NCBI GenBank assembly: GCA_016711045.1
Contig: JADJTT010000003.1
Span: 652,604 to 716,603 of the forward strand
Source of the DNA: Saprospirales bacterium
GTDB taxonomy: Bacteria > Bacteroidota > Bacteroidia > Chitinophagales > Saprospiraceae
Length of the DNA stretch: 64,000 nt
Reading direction: 5' to 3'
In this document: positions 53,591 to 64,000 of the stretch, in pieces
Layout of the letters: every line of letters starts with the position of its first letter
Position numbering within the stretch: position 1 is the stretch's first letter
Notes under the pieces: generated by a model
Seen by the model: the letters and a program-made list of their open reading frames with translations, nothing else
Database searches by the model: none
What the model was told of the DNA's origin: nothing
Program-made: the position numbers and the translations under genes

Positions 53591-55009
53591 TTAAAGACGA
53601 AGAGAGCGCCTCCTCGTCAATGTATTGCCCGGGATGCCGCGGATCGTACCCCGGCATTGGGCCGCCCCGCAACGGCATTCGAAGGGCTCCATGTGTTCGT
53701 CGTAGAAGGAAGCATAATCGAGCGTGAGCTCTTCGCCGGCAGCAATGGCACGCAAGGCGAGGATGTTCAAGCCGGCAAAACCGGTATTGGGGTTGCAGGA
53801 ATGATTTTGCGGGGCCCATTCCGCCGGATCGGCCGACCATAGGATGAACACCTCGTCGCTGACGGGGTAGGCGTAGCGGCGGAAGGTCTCCCGGTCTTTC
53901 GCCGTCCAGGTAGCTTCTACGTGGGCAAGGGTGGTGACGCGTTGCATGCGCTCCTCCCCTTTCCAGATCACCTCACCCGGCTTGATATCCCGCACGGCAT
54001 ACAGGCCAAACCCGTCGATCGTATTGCCCCGGATGGCATAGTTCTTTTTTTTGCGCTGATGACGGGCGATACCTTCCGCGATAATTTGCCGGAGAAAGCC
54101 GGCCTGTCCGGTTCCGTCGTATTTCAGGATATAATCGGCGCTACCTTCATAGCCTTCGGGATAAAAGACCGAGCAGGTGAAATTGACCTCGAGAAAATAA
54201 ATCTCGCCGGCCGTATCAACCCGGAAGTCGAGGCGGGCATAGCCCACACCTTCAAACCCGGTAAAAACCTGCCGCGCCGCTTCGCGCAAACGCGCTGCAA
54301 GATCGGGGTCGGCACAAGGCACATTGCGCTCGGGGTGCCATTGCGTAACTTTCAGATCGTAGGTTTTAAAGAGTGGGGCGCCCGCAAACACGAACTCCAG
54401 CGGCAAATAGGCGATCGGATCCTCCCCTGCCGCAACCAACACTGTGAATTCACGGCCCTCGATGTACGTTTCCACCATCGCTGCATCATATTCGCGGACG
54501 ATAGCGGTTACCGCAGCTTTCAATTCTTCCTCCGAATGGACCAGAGAATGCTCGTCAATACCCAGGCTGTCGCCCGCCCCTGCGGGTTTGACGAACAGGG
54601 GAAAAGACAGATGGGCACAGGCAGCCGCCACGTCATCGTCCGGGCCAACAAGGGCAAAATCCGGCACCTTTACCCCTGCGGCATAAGCCACGTATTTCAT
54701 CAACGGTTTGGGAGGATCAAACAACTGCGGGGAAGGGCCGGTATATGGGAGGTCCAGCATCTCCAGGGCATAGATGACCTCAAAGGAAGGAATATCCCAC
54801 TCCGGGTAGCCTTCGCAGAGATTGACGAAGACGTCGTAGCCCTCCCGTTTCAGGGCTTTCAACTGGCGGTAGGCGGTGAGTTTGTTTAGAAAAACGTGGT
54901 CGACCTGCGCGTCGGGGAGCAGGTGGGACAGGTTTCTCGGAGGGTCGTAATTCCGGTAATCGACCTCGGAAGAACCGTAATCGGGTTGGAGGATGCAGAC
55001 CTTTAGCAT
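53591..55009 (-). CDS. ATP-grasp ligase fused to a SET methyltransferase domain
   Basis: 472 aa. Residues 1-310 are a D-Ala-D-Ala ligase-like ATP-grasp enzyme: a lid/nucleotide segment with SFPLFVKPAGAGDSLGI (135-151), MVETYIEGREFTVL, GYARLDFRVD (256-265) and IYFLEVNFTCSVFYPEG (270-286), the ExN metal site being EVN. From about 323 a SET domain follows: NYAIRGNTIDGFGLYAVRDIKPGE, then NHSCNPN (402-408), GEELTLDYASFYDE (425-438) and a post-SET zinc motif ECRCGAAQC (444-452). It would make an amide bond using ATP and methylate a lysine with S-adenosylmethionine. The stop of a second ATP-grasp gene lies 8 bases upstream. No frameshift between the two halves. Confidence 0.82.
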   Translation of the reverse strand: MLKVCILQPDYGSSEVDYRNYDPPRNLSHLLPDAQVDHVFLNKLTAYRQLKALKREGYDVFVNLCEGYPEWDIPSFEVIYALEMLDLPYTGPSPQLFDPPKPLMKYVAYAAGVKVPDFALVGPDDDVAAACAHLSFPLFVKPAGAGDSLGIDEHSLVHSEEELKAAVTAIVREYDAAMVETYIEGREFTVLVAAGEDPIAYLPLEFVFAGAPLFKTYDLKVTQWHPERNVPCADPDLAARLREAARQVFTGFEGVGYARLDFRVDTAGEIYFLEVNFTCSVFYPEGYEGSADYILKYDGTGQAGFLRQIIAEGIARHQRKKKNYAIRGNTIDGFGLYAVRDIKPGEVIWKGEERMQRVTTLAHVEATWTAKDRETFRRYAYPVSDEVFILWSADPAEWAPQNHSCNPNTGFAGLNILALRAIAAGEELTLDYASFYDEHMEPFECRCGAAQCRGTIRGIPGNTLTRRRSLRL

Positions 55010-55017
55010 GGGAGGGG

Positions 55018-56127
55018 TTATTTTTTTCGGACTAAAGCTCCGTAAAGCATATCGCTCATCAACCGGGTAAAAGGGATACCGCTCCAGCGGAGAATCTGGC
55101 CGGTAGAGGATTCATTCTCGTCGGCGGAAATGCCGCAGTTGGCGTTGACCTCCAGGACGTAGAGTTCGCCGGTCTGTAGGTCCATTCGGATATCGACCCG
55201 GCCGTATCCTGTGCCGCCGACGGCGCAGTAGGCATTCCAGGCGAGCGCTTCCAGTCGTTTTTTCAGCGTGGGATCCGCAGGGCGATATTCGTATAAAGGT
55301 TTGCCATCCGGCGGCCGCGATTCTTCCTTAAACAATTCCCAGTACCGGTCGTAGGAGAAAAAACGCTCCATTTCCGGCAAGGCATTGTTAAAAGCCCGTT
55401 CCACCGGCTGATACACCCGGATGGTTTCCTGGACCCCCGGTATGCCCACCACTAATACGGTAAACTCCGGCCCGTTGATAAACCGTTCTACAAAAATGCC
55501 TCCTTCGGTAAATTCGCGCTGGTAAGGGCTATTGAGCAAGGTCATGACCTGCTCGTGCAATTCTTCATCGGAGTTGACGACTGATTTAAGGGACAGTCCG
55601 AAGCTCCCGGCGCTGACCGCTGGTTTGACGAACAGGGGCGCGCCCAGTTTTTCGCAGAGGCCGGGAATATCCCTTTCGGGGTCGGTGATCACTGCATAGG
55701 GCGCCGTGGATACCCCTTCCCGCAGGAAGGCTTCCTTCATCAAAATTTTGGAAGTCGAAATATGATAGAAAGAAGCATCTGCCCCGGTGAAAGCCAGACC
55801 AAGTTCCTCCAGGTGTTGGATGACATCGATCCCCGGGCCTCCAAATACGGGATCAGCGTCGCAAAAATTGAGGATGAGGGGCTGATTGCCGTTGGCCGAT
55901 TGGAGGATGAAACCCACGGTTTCCCGGAGGTTGTCGGTGGTCACCGGCACCCAGGTCCAGGCCAGGCCCAGCGCATGAAAGACTTCGTCCAGTTCCCTGC
56001 GTGTCTGCGGGGTGTCGTACGATTCACTGACCAGATCCGGGCCGACTTGCCAGTAGGGGATAAATGCCCAAACGGCTAAAGGGGCGTCGGCCATGCCCCT
56101 GGTTTTCAGGTAGTCTGCAAATTTCAT
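55018..56127 (-). CDS. D-Ala-D-Ala ligase-like ATP-grasp protein
   Basis: The start is placed at the ATG at 56127 (MKFADYLKTRGMADAPLAVWAFIPYW), giving 369 aa; the upstream extension to 56256 lacks conserved sequence. ATP-grasp motifs: KEAFLREGVSTAPYAVI, APLFVKPAVSAGSFGLSLKSVV (ATP loop), FVERFINGPEFTVLVVG, GYGRVDIRMD and LYVLEVNANCGIS (metal ligands E and N). Shares the D-Ala-D-Ala ligase fold but not its substrate-binding loop signature clearly, so the amino-acid substrate is open. Directly followed by the ATP-grasp/SET gene, in the same direction; the pair looks like one operon. Confidence 0.82.
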   Translation of the reverse strand: MKFADYLKTRGMADAPLAVWAFIPYWQVGPDLVSESYDTPQTRRELDEVFHALGLAWTWVPVTTDNLRETVGFILQSANGNQPLILNFCDADPVFGGPGIDVIQHLEELGLAFTGADASFYHISTSKILMKEAFLREGVSTAPYAVITDPERDIPGLCEKLGAPLFVKPAVSAGSFGLSLKSVVNSDEELHEQVMTLLNSPYQREFTEGGIFVERFINGPEFTVLVVGIPGVQETIRVYQPVERAFNNALPEMERFFSYDRYWELFKEESRPPDGKPLYEYRPADPTLKKRLEALAWNAYCAVGGTGYGRVDIRMDLQTGELYVLEVNANCGISADENESSTGQILRWSGIPFTRLMSDMLYGALVRKK

Positions 56128-56338
56128 CGGCGATGCCAAGGTGGTCGCTTCCGGCAACCATGCTGCAATATTACTGCAAAGGGATGCTTTTATTACTAAA
56201 ATTTTTGCAACCTGACTTATCCGCTTCTTTTGGTTAGGCCCGCGACGATTAATCATCGATTATTGCAGGGAAGCTTATTATGGGTATTGAAAGGGATTAA
56301 TCCCCATCAATCCCTTAAAAAACTAAAACTGAACAGGC

Positions 56339-58326
56339 ATGTCAAAACAGTACATTTACTTACTGGGAGCCCTATTGTACATGGCTCCTATCTGAGTCAA
56401 ACTTCTCTCGAAGGAGTAATCACCGAACAGGAAACAGGCGAAGGCCTCATCGGCGCCCAGATAATCCTTAAACAACACAAGGTGTTTATCGCAGGCGCCC
56501 ATACCGATTTTGAGGGGTATTACCGGCTGAACAATCTCGATCCCGGGGAATACGACGTAGAGGTGTCGTATGTGGGTTTTCAGACCCAACACATCAACGG
56601 GGTCGTTATTCGCGAAGGGGAAGTGACTAAACTGGATGTCGCACTATCGGGCGGTGTCGAGTTGGAAGAGGTCGTGATAACCGGGTATAAAGTGCCGTTG
56701 ATCCAGCAGGATAATACCTCTACCGGGGGCTTTGTGACAGCTGAGCAAATCCAGCGAATGCCGAGAAAGAATGTGCGCGGCCTCAACGCCAATGCAGCGA
56801 GCGCCAAATCGAAGGATATGGGAGACGCCGTGGCCATTAAAGGCTCTCGGGCCAATACTACGGTGTACTATCTGGACGGGGTTCGGGTACAGGGTGCACC
56901 TTCGGGTCAAAAGATCTCCAAACGTGCATGGCGCAAAATGGAGCGAAAAATGGAGGAGGTCCCATCCGGCGATTCCTTCGGAATATGGGTGGAAAATGAC
57001 TATATCTCTCCGGTCGATGAGGACTATTCCACCTTCAGCATCGATGTCGACCGGGCCTCGTACAGCCTGATGCGCACCTACCTCCACAGAGGAACGCTGC
57101 CGCCTGCCGATGCGATCCGCACTGAGGAATGGATCAATTATTTCACGTATGACTATGCCCAGCCTACGGGGCCGCACCCCTATTCGGTGCATACCGAACT
57201 CAGCGATTGTCCCTGGCAGGAAGGCAACTGGCTGATGTCCATTGGGCTTCAGGGAGAAAGCAAGTACTTCGACAATATGCCGCCCAGCAGCATGGTCTTC
57301 CTGTTGGATGTAAGCGGCTCGATGAATGACGCCAATAAGCTGCCCCTGGTGAAGCAATCGCTCGACATGCTGATCAACCAGCTTCGGCCGCAAGATCAGG
57401 TAGCTATTGTGGTGTACGCCGGCGCCGCGGGACTGGTGCTTCCCATGACCTCCGGGGCCTATAAGGATGTCATTCGGGAAGCGATCGGAAAATTGAACGC
57501 CGGCGGTTCTACAGCGGGAGGGCAAGGTATCGAATTGGCCTACAAGGTTGCTTCGGATCATTTTTTACCCGAAGGGAACAACCGGATCATCCTCGCCACT
57601 GATGGCGACTTCAACGTGGGCATCAGCCATCCCGACTCTTTGGAAGCCCTGATCGCCCGGAAGCGGGAGACCGGCATTTTCCTCACCACCCTCGGCTACG
57701 GCATGGGCAACCTGAAAGACAACAACCTGGAACGCCTCGCCGACAAGGGCAATGGCCAGTACGCCTATATCGATACGGAAAATGAGGCCCGCAAGGTCTT
57801 CACCCAGGAGCTGACCGGCACCCTCTACACCATCGCCAAGGACGTCAAGCTGCAGTTGCGGTTCAATCCGGAAACGGTGGCCAGTTACCGCCTCATTGGC
57901 TATGAAAACCGGATTTTAGCCAAGGAAGACTTTGACGACGACACCAAAGATGCGGGGGAAATGGGCGCAGGACACAGCGTGACAGCGCTCTATGAGATCG
58001 TGCCCATAGGCGGCAGGGATGCCCAGGAGGCACTGGCCACCCTGGAGTTGCGCTACAAAAAGCCCGATGAGAAGCAAAGTTACCTGATGCAGGAGCCGTT
58101 GACCCGCCAATGGCAGTCGCTGGAAAACACCTCCGATGATTTTCGCTGGGCGGCAGCGGTAGCAGGGTGTAGTTTGTTGGTGAAAAATTCGCCTTATATG
58201 GGAGATGTGACTTTTGAGATGATCGAGGAACTGGCTACCGGGGCGATGGGACGGGATGCGTTTGGGTTGCGGAAAGAGTTTTTGGCGCTGTTGCTCAAAA
58301 TGAAAGGCATTCCATTGCCTCAATAA
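56339..58326 (+). CDS. vWA protein with carboxypeptidase-regulatory and TonB-plug-like domains (N-terminal frameshift)
   Basis: The ATG at 56339 reads MSKQYIYLLGALLYMAPI, a signal-like start that ends in a stop unless one base is shifted near 56393; then SQTSLEGVITEQETGEGLIGAQI continues in the main frame. Domains: carboxypeptidase-regulatory-like (residues about 20-100, ending KLDVALSGG), a plug-like segment (NTSTGGFVTAEQIQRMPRKNVRGLNA ... VYYLDGVRVQG), an N-terminal vWA-associated region, a vWA domain (MVFLLDVSGSMNDANKLPLVKQSLDML, MIDAS DxSxS) and a C-terminal DUF3520-like part (YfbK type). About 660 aa. Secreted or on the periplasmic face; no barrel is attached. Confidence 0.76.
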
Positions 58327-58336
58327 TTTTTTTATC

Positions 58337-58436
58337 AACCGCAAAGACGCTAAGGACGCAAAGAGGTCAGATCATTATTGCTGGATGTCAGTTGTTAAAA
58401 CTCGACCTCTTTGCGCCCTTAGCGCCTTCGCGGTTT
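58337..58436. repeat. Inverted repeat AACCGCAAAGACGCTAAGGACGCAAAGAGGTC
   Basis: The left arm at 58337-58368 is matched by the inverted arm ending CCCTTAGCGCCTTCGCGGTT at 58436, with a few mismatches and a 35-base loop. It is a widespread bacterial intergenic type. It lies between the two vWA genes in the 118-base gap and could also stop transcription. Confidence 0.75.
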
Positions 58437-58444
58437 AAAAATAA

Positions 58445-59122
58445 ATGGCTATGAAAACCCGAAACGTCCTACTTATCGCTATCAGCTATTGCCTGATCCA
58501 ATCAATCTCATATGCCCAAGCCCTGCGCCGGCCAGCCCTCGACATGGTCTTCGTCGTCGACGCGACCAGCTCGATGCGGGAGGAACTGGCGGCGCTTCCG
58601 CACAACCTCCAATACTTTTCCGGACAATTGGCCGATGCCGATTTGCGTACCGGCGGACTGGTCTTCCGCGATCAAACGGAGCGGTTCATCTACCGGGACT
58701 ACCCCCTGGGCCCTGTGGTCGATAGCACCTGGCATTTCCTCACCACTTTCCGGGCCGTAGGCGGGGGCGACGATGCCGAGCCATTGAACGATATGCTTTT
58801 GCAAACTCAAAAATTCGACTGGCGGGAAGGCGCCGAACGACTGGTCGTCTTTCTTTCGGATGCTCCACCCCGGGAACCTGAACGAACGGATGAAATTATT
58901 GAAAAATTGAAGGAAAACGGGATCCGGGTAGTGGTTTTATCGCCTGACGCTTCGAACGAAATAGCGCTGGCATGGCAACAACAGGTGGCTGAATCCACCG
59001 GCGGGCTATTGCTGGATTGGGAAGATCCCTATTGGCACGAAGCGGTGGTCAGATTTTACTGCCCGGAAATGGATAATGCGACTCGATTGCCTGTAGACAA
59101 CCCGGGTGGATTCCCGAATTAA
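58445..59122 (+). CDS. Secreted vWA-domain protein
   Basis: 225 aa starting MAMKTRNVLLIAISYCLIQSISYAQ (a start at 58451 is equally possible). The vWA domain is read from LDMVFVVDATSSMREELAALPHNLQYFSGQLADADLRTGGLVFRDQ: the MIDAS DxTxS is complete, followed by a T/D later (GGGDDAEPLNDML) and VVFLSDAPPR. It binds a divalent cation and probably a protein partner in the periplasm. Its last 25 codons overlap the end of the minus-strand giant gene at 59049, so the final residues are doubtful. Confidence 0.72.
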   Translation: MAMKTRNVLLIAISYCLIQSISYAQALRRPALDMVFVVDATSSMREELAALPHNLQYFSGQLADADLRTGGLVFRDQTERFIYRDYPLGPVVDSTWHFLTTFRAVGGGDDAEPLNDMLLQTQKFDWREGAERLVVFLSDAPPREPERTDEIIEKLKENGIRVVVLSPDASNEIALAWQQQVAESTGGLLLDWEDPYWHEAVVRFYCPEMDNATRLPVDNPGGFPN

Positions 59123-62100
59123 ATGTGGCATCGAAGGTCACCCGAAGGGTGTAATGGCCATCGGGCAAGGTGGATGGATTGAAGTCGAAGGTATCGTCGG
59201 TTCCCGATTGGGAATCAATCACCGTATTGTCGCTTTGGCGGATCAACTCGAAAAGCATGTCCTCTACAGTAGCTGTACCACTGTCATCACCCAGATCGGC
59301 CGTGACTGTCGCTGTCTGCGGGCTGGCCTGGCTGCAATATACCGCACTCAGGCCGCTGAGGCTCGGGTTCGGGTAGTAGCAGGTATTGGATGCGCTCAGC
59401 GTTACCGAGCCGTTGGTCACGGAGATGGCATAGCCAAGGGCGTCGACGTGGATCCCTTCCAGTGTATAAGTTCCTGCCGGGGCTTCCGTCAGGACTGTTC
59501 CTGTTGCCACAGGTAGTGGCGCTGCTGGGGGCGCCGGACTGCCTGTCTGGTATAGCCCTGAGCCACAACCACGGTCCACGTATCCCCAGATGGACCGGTC
59601 ACTTCCACCGTCTCGTCAAACTGGCCGTTGGTCAGCGTCGTGGCATTGTCTTTGCAGACGCATGGATCAGAGACGGTGATGTCACAGGCAAAAACTTCTA
59701 CGGTGATCGTGAAGGGCTGCCCCGGGCAACCGTTCAGGCCCGTCGGGGTCACCGTGTAGGTCACTGTTTTGTTGCCGTTGGCCGGAACCACCAGGTCGAG
59801 TTGGTTGTCGATCACGCTGCTGTTTTGGGTACCGGTTTCTTCACCGTTGACCGCGCCGTTATCTGCCGCTACCCAGCTGAAGTCGCTCAGTACCGAATTG
59901 CTGATCAGGCTTTGCAGGTCGATGTTCAGGGTCGTGCCCGTGCAGACTTCGTAGGTGGTATTGGCGCCTACCGGTTCCGGCTTTACGGTAACCGTCACGG
60001 TCTTGGTCTCCCCAATGCAGTCGTCGTCGCCAGCCTGGTCATCCTGCCCGTCGGGGCCGAAATGATACGGCGTCAGCGTGTATTCGAGAATGGCATCCTG
60101 GTTACCTACATTGCTCAACGCGTTGACCTCCAATTGATCGCCATCGCCCAGGTAGTACGGACTGGCCGTATAGCCGGTCGGCGTACCTTGTGTCACTGAC
60201 ACGTCGACCCGGAGGTTGTCGGTATCGGCGCCATAATCAACGGTGATCGGAGTGGTTTCCCCGCTGCAAAGTTCGTCGGTCATTGCGCTGGGTGTGGCCA
60301 TTTTCGGGTCTTTCACGACAACCTCGCGCATGACCTCCACTGCGGCGTTGGTCGCGGCATCGGTCACGTTATAGGTCACCGTGTAGGTGCCTGCAGGGGT
60401 GGTATTATCTATGACATCCCCACCTATAGAGATACTCCCGGTCAAATTGCCATCGCAATTGTCAGCTGCCGTAGCCCCGGCATCGGTGTAGGCCGAGCCT
60501 TTGCAGTGGATGACGCTGGCATCGCCCAGGAGGGTGATGACGGGGATCTCATTGTCGTTTACCGTGACGGTGAACGAGCAGGCTATAGCCGTATTGCTCG
60601 ACGCATCTGTCGCACTCAGCGTCACCGTAGTAGCGCCTTTCTGGAAGGTGATCGCACCGCTGTCGTTGCCGTCGGCAATACCGCTCAGGTCTGTCGGAAG
60701 GCCGTTGGCATTATTACTGAAGGTCGCATCCCAGGTCGCGCCGGAGCAATTATCGCTCAGTGGGTCGGCGATGGTGTACGTGCCCGTACAATCGCCCGTG
60801 CCGTTCGATGAGGTCGTCACTGTCTGGTCGGATGGACAGGTCACGACAGGGTCGATATTATCTTCAACGGTAACTGTAGCTGTGCAAGTTTCAGAGTTGG
60901 AGGCTTCATCAGTTACGGTAAGGATTACCGGAACGCCAGATGAAGTGGTTTCAAAAGTAAAGACTGCGGATATCAATCCTGTGTCATTGGAATTGGGATT
61001 TCGGACGGCAAGGACGATCTCATTCACTCCCGCTACCAATATGCCAGAAAGCGGATTTGAAGTTACCACATCAAACGGGATACGCCCATTGTTGCCGTTA
61101 TTCACCGTTCCATCCCCTTCAATGGTGAATCCAAGGAAAGGAGAATTGAAGTTGGTCGCCGTCCAGGTACCTTCCAGCGCAATGAACTGACCGTTGATAT
61201 AGATATCCACGCCATTATCGGCACTCACAAAGGCATCCAAAGAGACATTGTTGATGGAGCTCAGCGTAAAGGTAGAGCGATAGAAGTGTACGTTGTTGGC
61301 TGAATTGATCTTGTATTCGCCTCGGCAGGGCTCCATAACCTCCCAAAGAAATGGAAGGTGCCACCGTATAAGTGGAGTTCGCAGGAAGTGTGCCACTAAC
61401 CCCACTCCAATTCGTTCCGGTGCTTCCGCCGTTGACCGTGGTTGTACTTTCCGTCCATCCCACGCCAGGTTCTGTTTTCAATACGGTTGTACTTGCTGTC
61501 CCACTTTCTACATCGTCACAATCAAAGCTATTTGGACTCACCGCCAAGGTCAAATTGGCCGGTGTCGTACAATTGTCCGTACTTCCTGTCCCGATATTGT
61601 CGATGTCGGTTTGCGTCAGCGTGTAATTGCCGGTAGCGTCGAGCTGCACGGTGATGTCGTTGCAGGCGGGGGTCGGATCGGTATTATCTACTCCCGCAGC
61701 TACCGTATGGGGTCCATCAGTATCAGTACAGGTATTATCATTTACATCAAATACCGTGATGGTGTAGGCGCCGTCCGGCAAATTATCGAAGAAACCGCTC
61801 GCCTGCGGGCTCACGCTGTTCGGGTCGGGGCTAATGCTGTAGCGAATGTCCGCATTACCGCCTGCGCAGGAGCCGCAAGTAGCCGTCACCGTGATCGTAC
61901 CGTCATTCGCCCCCGGGCACACCTCGTCCGTCGGTGTGACGGAGGTGATGGAGATGTCGCAGAGCACTTCACCCAATACGTCGAACGTATACGGGTTCTC
62001 ATCGCAATCGTCGTTGTCGATGCTGATCGTAGCGGTGTGTGACCCAGCCGCAGTCGGCGCGTAGCGCACCACGAAGGTCAGGCTGCCGTTCGGCGCGATG

Positions 62101-64000
62101 GAGGTACCCGAAGGCTGGGTGAATACGCTGAATTCACTGGCCCCGCTGATGGCTACGATGGGGGTGCCGGTCAGGTTGAGCATCGTCGTGCCGGTATTGC
62201 GGATGGTGAACGTATGATCGGTCGTACTGTTAACCGTCTGGTCGCCGAAGTCCGTATCGTCGGCCGGGTCGGGGCTGTTGTCACCGTTGGTAATTTCAAC
62301 ACTGTTGCCTTCCACGAGAATTTCCGGCGATTGGACCGTTACGGTCATCGTGCATTCGGCTGGATTGCCGGCCGCATCGGTAGCGGTCCAGATGACCGGT
62401 GTCGCGCCCAGCGGGTAGATGTCGGAAGCATCATCGGTATTGTTGAAATCATTGGTCAGGCTTATCGAACCAATACCGCCTCCCAAGGCCTGGGCGCCAT
62501 CCGTCCAGTTGGACTGACATGGATCTGTCAAAGTACCGGTCAGGTCGAAGTTGGTCAAGGTGCCGTTGCTGTTCCCTGTCAGATCGGGTACCGCGGTCAC
62601 TCCTACATTATTGCTGCATGCGGTCCCCTCATCCATAGGGAAGTACGCGACCAGTCCCGATTCTGTGCCCAAAAGCTGGTTGTTCATATTGGCCTGGATC
62701 TGAGCTTGTGTAAGGGCCACATCCCAGATGCGCACCTCGTCCATATCTCCATTGAAGTATTCTCCATTATCAGGCGCGGAAATGCGGCCGAGACGTAAAT
62801 TCTGGTCAGTGGTGTTCAAATTGGAAGTATTGACCGAGTAATCCAGCGCGCCATCCACATAGAAATTCATCGTCGTCCCATCGTAGCTGATGGCCACATG
62901 GTGCCAGACGTTGTCATTGATAACGACTCCTGTGGAGGTATAATCATTATTCTGCCCAATGAACGCCAGTTTGTTATTGCGAACCGCCATGCCGTTGCGC
63001 AAATTATTTGATCGGCGCCCCCAACTGATGATATTTCCTATCGAAGTTTGTGTGGTTCGAATCCAGGCTTCCATCGTACGTGGCGCATCGCCTTGAGGCA
63101 GTACCCCTGAGCTGTTGGAAGTGGCTGTCGCATCCACAAAATCATTGGATCCGTCGAAGTTCAGTGCGCGGTTGGAGAGACAATTGTCGCCCACCAATGG
63201 AGTGGGTACCGTCACATTTGCCGTGCATACGCCCGGGTCGTTGGTGACGGTGATGTTGGCCGGGCAGGTGATGGTCGGGGGTGTCACATCCTGAACCGTT
63301 ACGATCGCTTCACAGGACGCATCGTTGGTCGCTTCATCGGTCACTGTCAGGGTAACAAGTATTGATCCGGAGCCACTACCTGTGTTCAGTCCCGAAGCAC
63401 CTGGCACCCAAGCCGTATTGGGATCCATATTATTCAGAACTGCAGGTACTCCACTCACTATTTCCGTGGCAGTGGGGCTGCCAGGACCATCTTCAAAAGC
63501 ATAATAGGCGATCAATCCCGGCTCATTTCCAAAGATCGTTTGATCCCAGTTGGCTGCGACTTCTGCCGGGGTCAGTGCTTTGTCCCAAAGTCTTACTTCA
63601 TCATACTGCGTATTTGCAAACTGACTAGTTCCGTTCTGGGCCCCCAAAAAGAAATCATTGAGATCTCCGATCGCGGTAGGGACAGTTCCTGAAAAATTTA
63701 AGGATTGCTGAACCCCATTTACATAAATTCGGATCCTGTCCGTCATGACCGGCTGCGTTCCATCATACACCGCGGTGAAATTAGTCCACTGATTGACGGT
63801 AATGACATCATTTGCCGTAAAGGCATTCCCAGTTGTCGAACCACCTCCCCACAAGGATATTTTCCCTACGTCGGCGCCGGCGCCTGATTCTAAGGATAGG
63901 TAAGCGCCCCCATTATTACTCTCCACATAAGACTGGTAATTGCTTAGGTTAGAAAGCGGGCGCATCCAAACCTGAATGGTTGCCTGGTCGGCAAAATCGA
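59049..64000 (-). CDS. Giant LamG/HYR surface protein, cut by window edge (two frameshifts)
   Basis: The coding frame runs off the right edge (no start visible) and shifts near 61330 and 59553. Order of domains: a LamG fold (GGAYLSLESGAGADVGKISLWGG ... YYAFEDGPGSPT), a HYR repeat (TPPTITCPANITVTNDPGVCTANVTVP), a second LamG (RALNFDGSNDFVDATA ... GLVAYFPMDEGTACSNN), a choice-of-anchor D domain (FTIRNTGTTMLNLTGTP), SprB-like segments, further HYR and DUF5011-like repeats and a PKD-like region (GDTWTVVVAQG). Over 1,600 aa here. Long, repetitive and secreted; likely a surface adhesin. No sorting domain is seen at the end, so the C-terminus may be damaged. Confidence 0.75.

Noticed and set aside
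53921..54889. 322-aa open frame on the plus strand
   Set aside because: Antisense to the ATP-grasp/SET gene, with no motif of its own.
59390..60199. 269-aa plus-strand frame
   Set aside because: Antisense to the HYR/PKD-like protein and without motif.

Overview
The window looks like a chromosomal stretch of a Bacteroidota member, most likely Saprospiraceae/Lewinella-like. This is inferred from gene content: several type IX secretion (T9SS) C-terminal sorting domains, HYR, FISUMP and gliding-motility C-terminal domains, DUF5777 and Omp28-type proteins, almost no Shine-Dalgarno sequences, and promoter candidates of the Bacteroidota form TTG-N20-TAnnTTTG. No rRNA, tRNA, CRISPR array, integrase or transposase gene was found.

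Layout. 0-11.9 kb: secreted and envelope proteins (Omp28/T9SS protein, M19 dipeptidase lipoprotein, MgtC/DUF4010 membrane protein, possible CotH-like protein, metallophosphoesterase, DUF2271 protein, MscS channel, 2OG-Fe(II) oxygenase, FISUMP lipoprotein, gliding C-terminal protein). 12-22.5 kb: beta-helix T9SS adhesin, small secreted protein, HD phosphohydrolase, CX4CH heme-type lipoprotein with DUF5777 barrel, thioesterase, internally repeated 550-aa secreted protein, WD40-like lipoprotein. 22.6-28.4 kb: a two-gene unit of unknown function, then an MbnP-like lipoprotein with a MauG/MbnH-type diheme peroxidase. 28.4-31.4 kb: membrane-anchored caspase-like protein, Crp/Fnr regulator and a small membrane protein. 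31.5-46.4 kb: glycogen phosphorylase, L-domain and Asp-box T9SS proteins, EamA and OFA transporters, MDR oxidoreductase, ClC channel, CBM9-like/EEP protein. 46.4-53.6 kb: TlpA-like thioredoxin, EF-G paralogue, DUF2062, START protein, PepD, FKBP lipoprotein. 53.6-56.1 kb: two tandem ATP-grasp ligases, one fused to a SET methyltransferase domain. 56.3-64 kb: two vWA proteins and a giant LamG/HYR surface protein running off the right edge.

The intergenic DNA is rich in repeats: a heptamer tandem-repeat family placed directly after stop codons, a MITE-like family with ATGAGTCATCCCGAA termini, GC-rich nested inverted repeats, a GACGCC palindromic tandem repeat and several perfect hairpins. Many reading frames in 7-31 kb and 56-64 kb are interrupted by single-base shifts, often in homopolymers, while 31-56 kb is clean. 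This pattern looks more like base-calling or assembly error than gene decay, so the affected genes are annotated as whole genes with the shift positions given.

The most unusual gene set is the ATP-grasp / ATP-grasp-SET pair, followed closely by an FKBP-type isomerase. It could be a peptide-bond-forming and methylating system, but its substrate cannot be read from the sequence.
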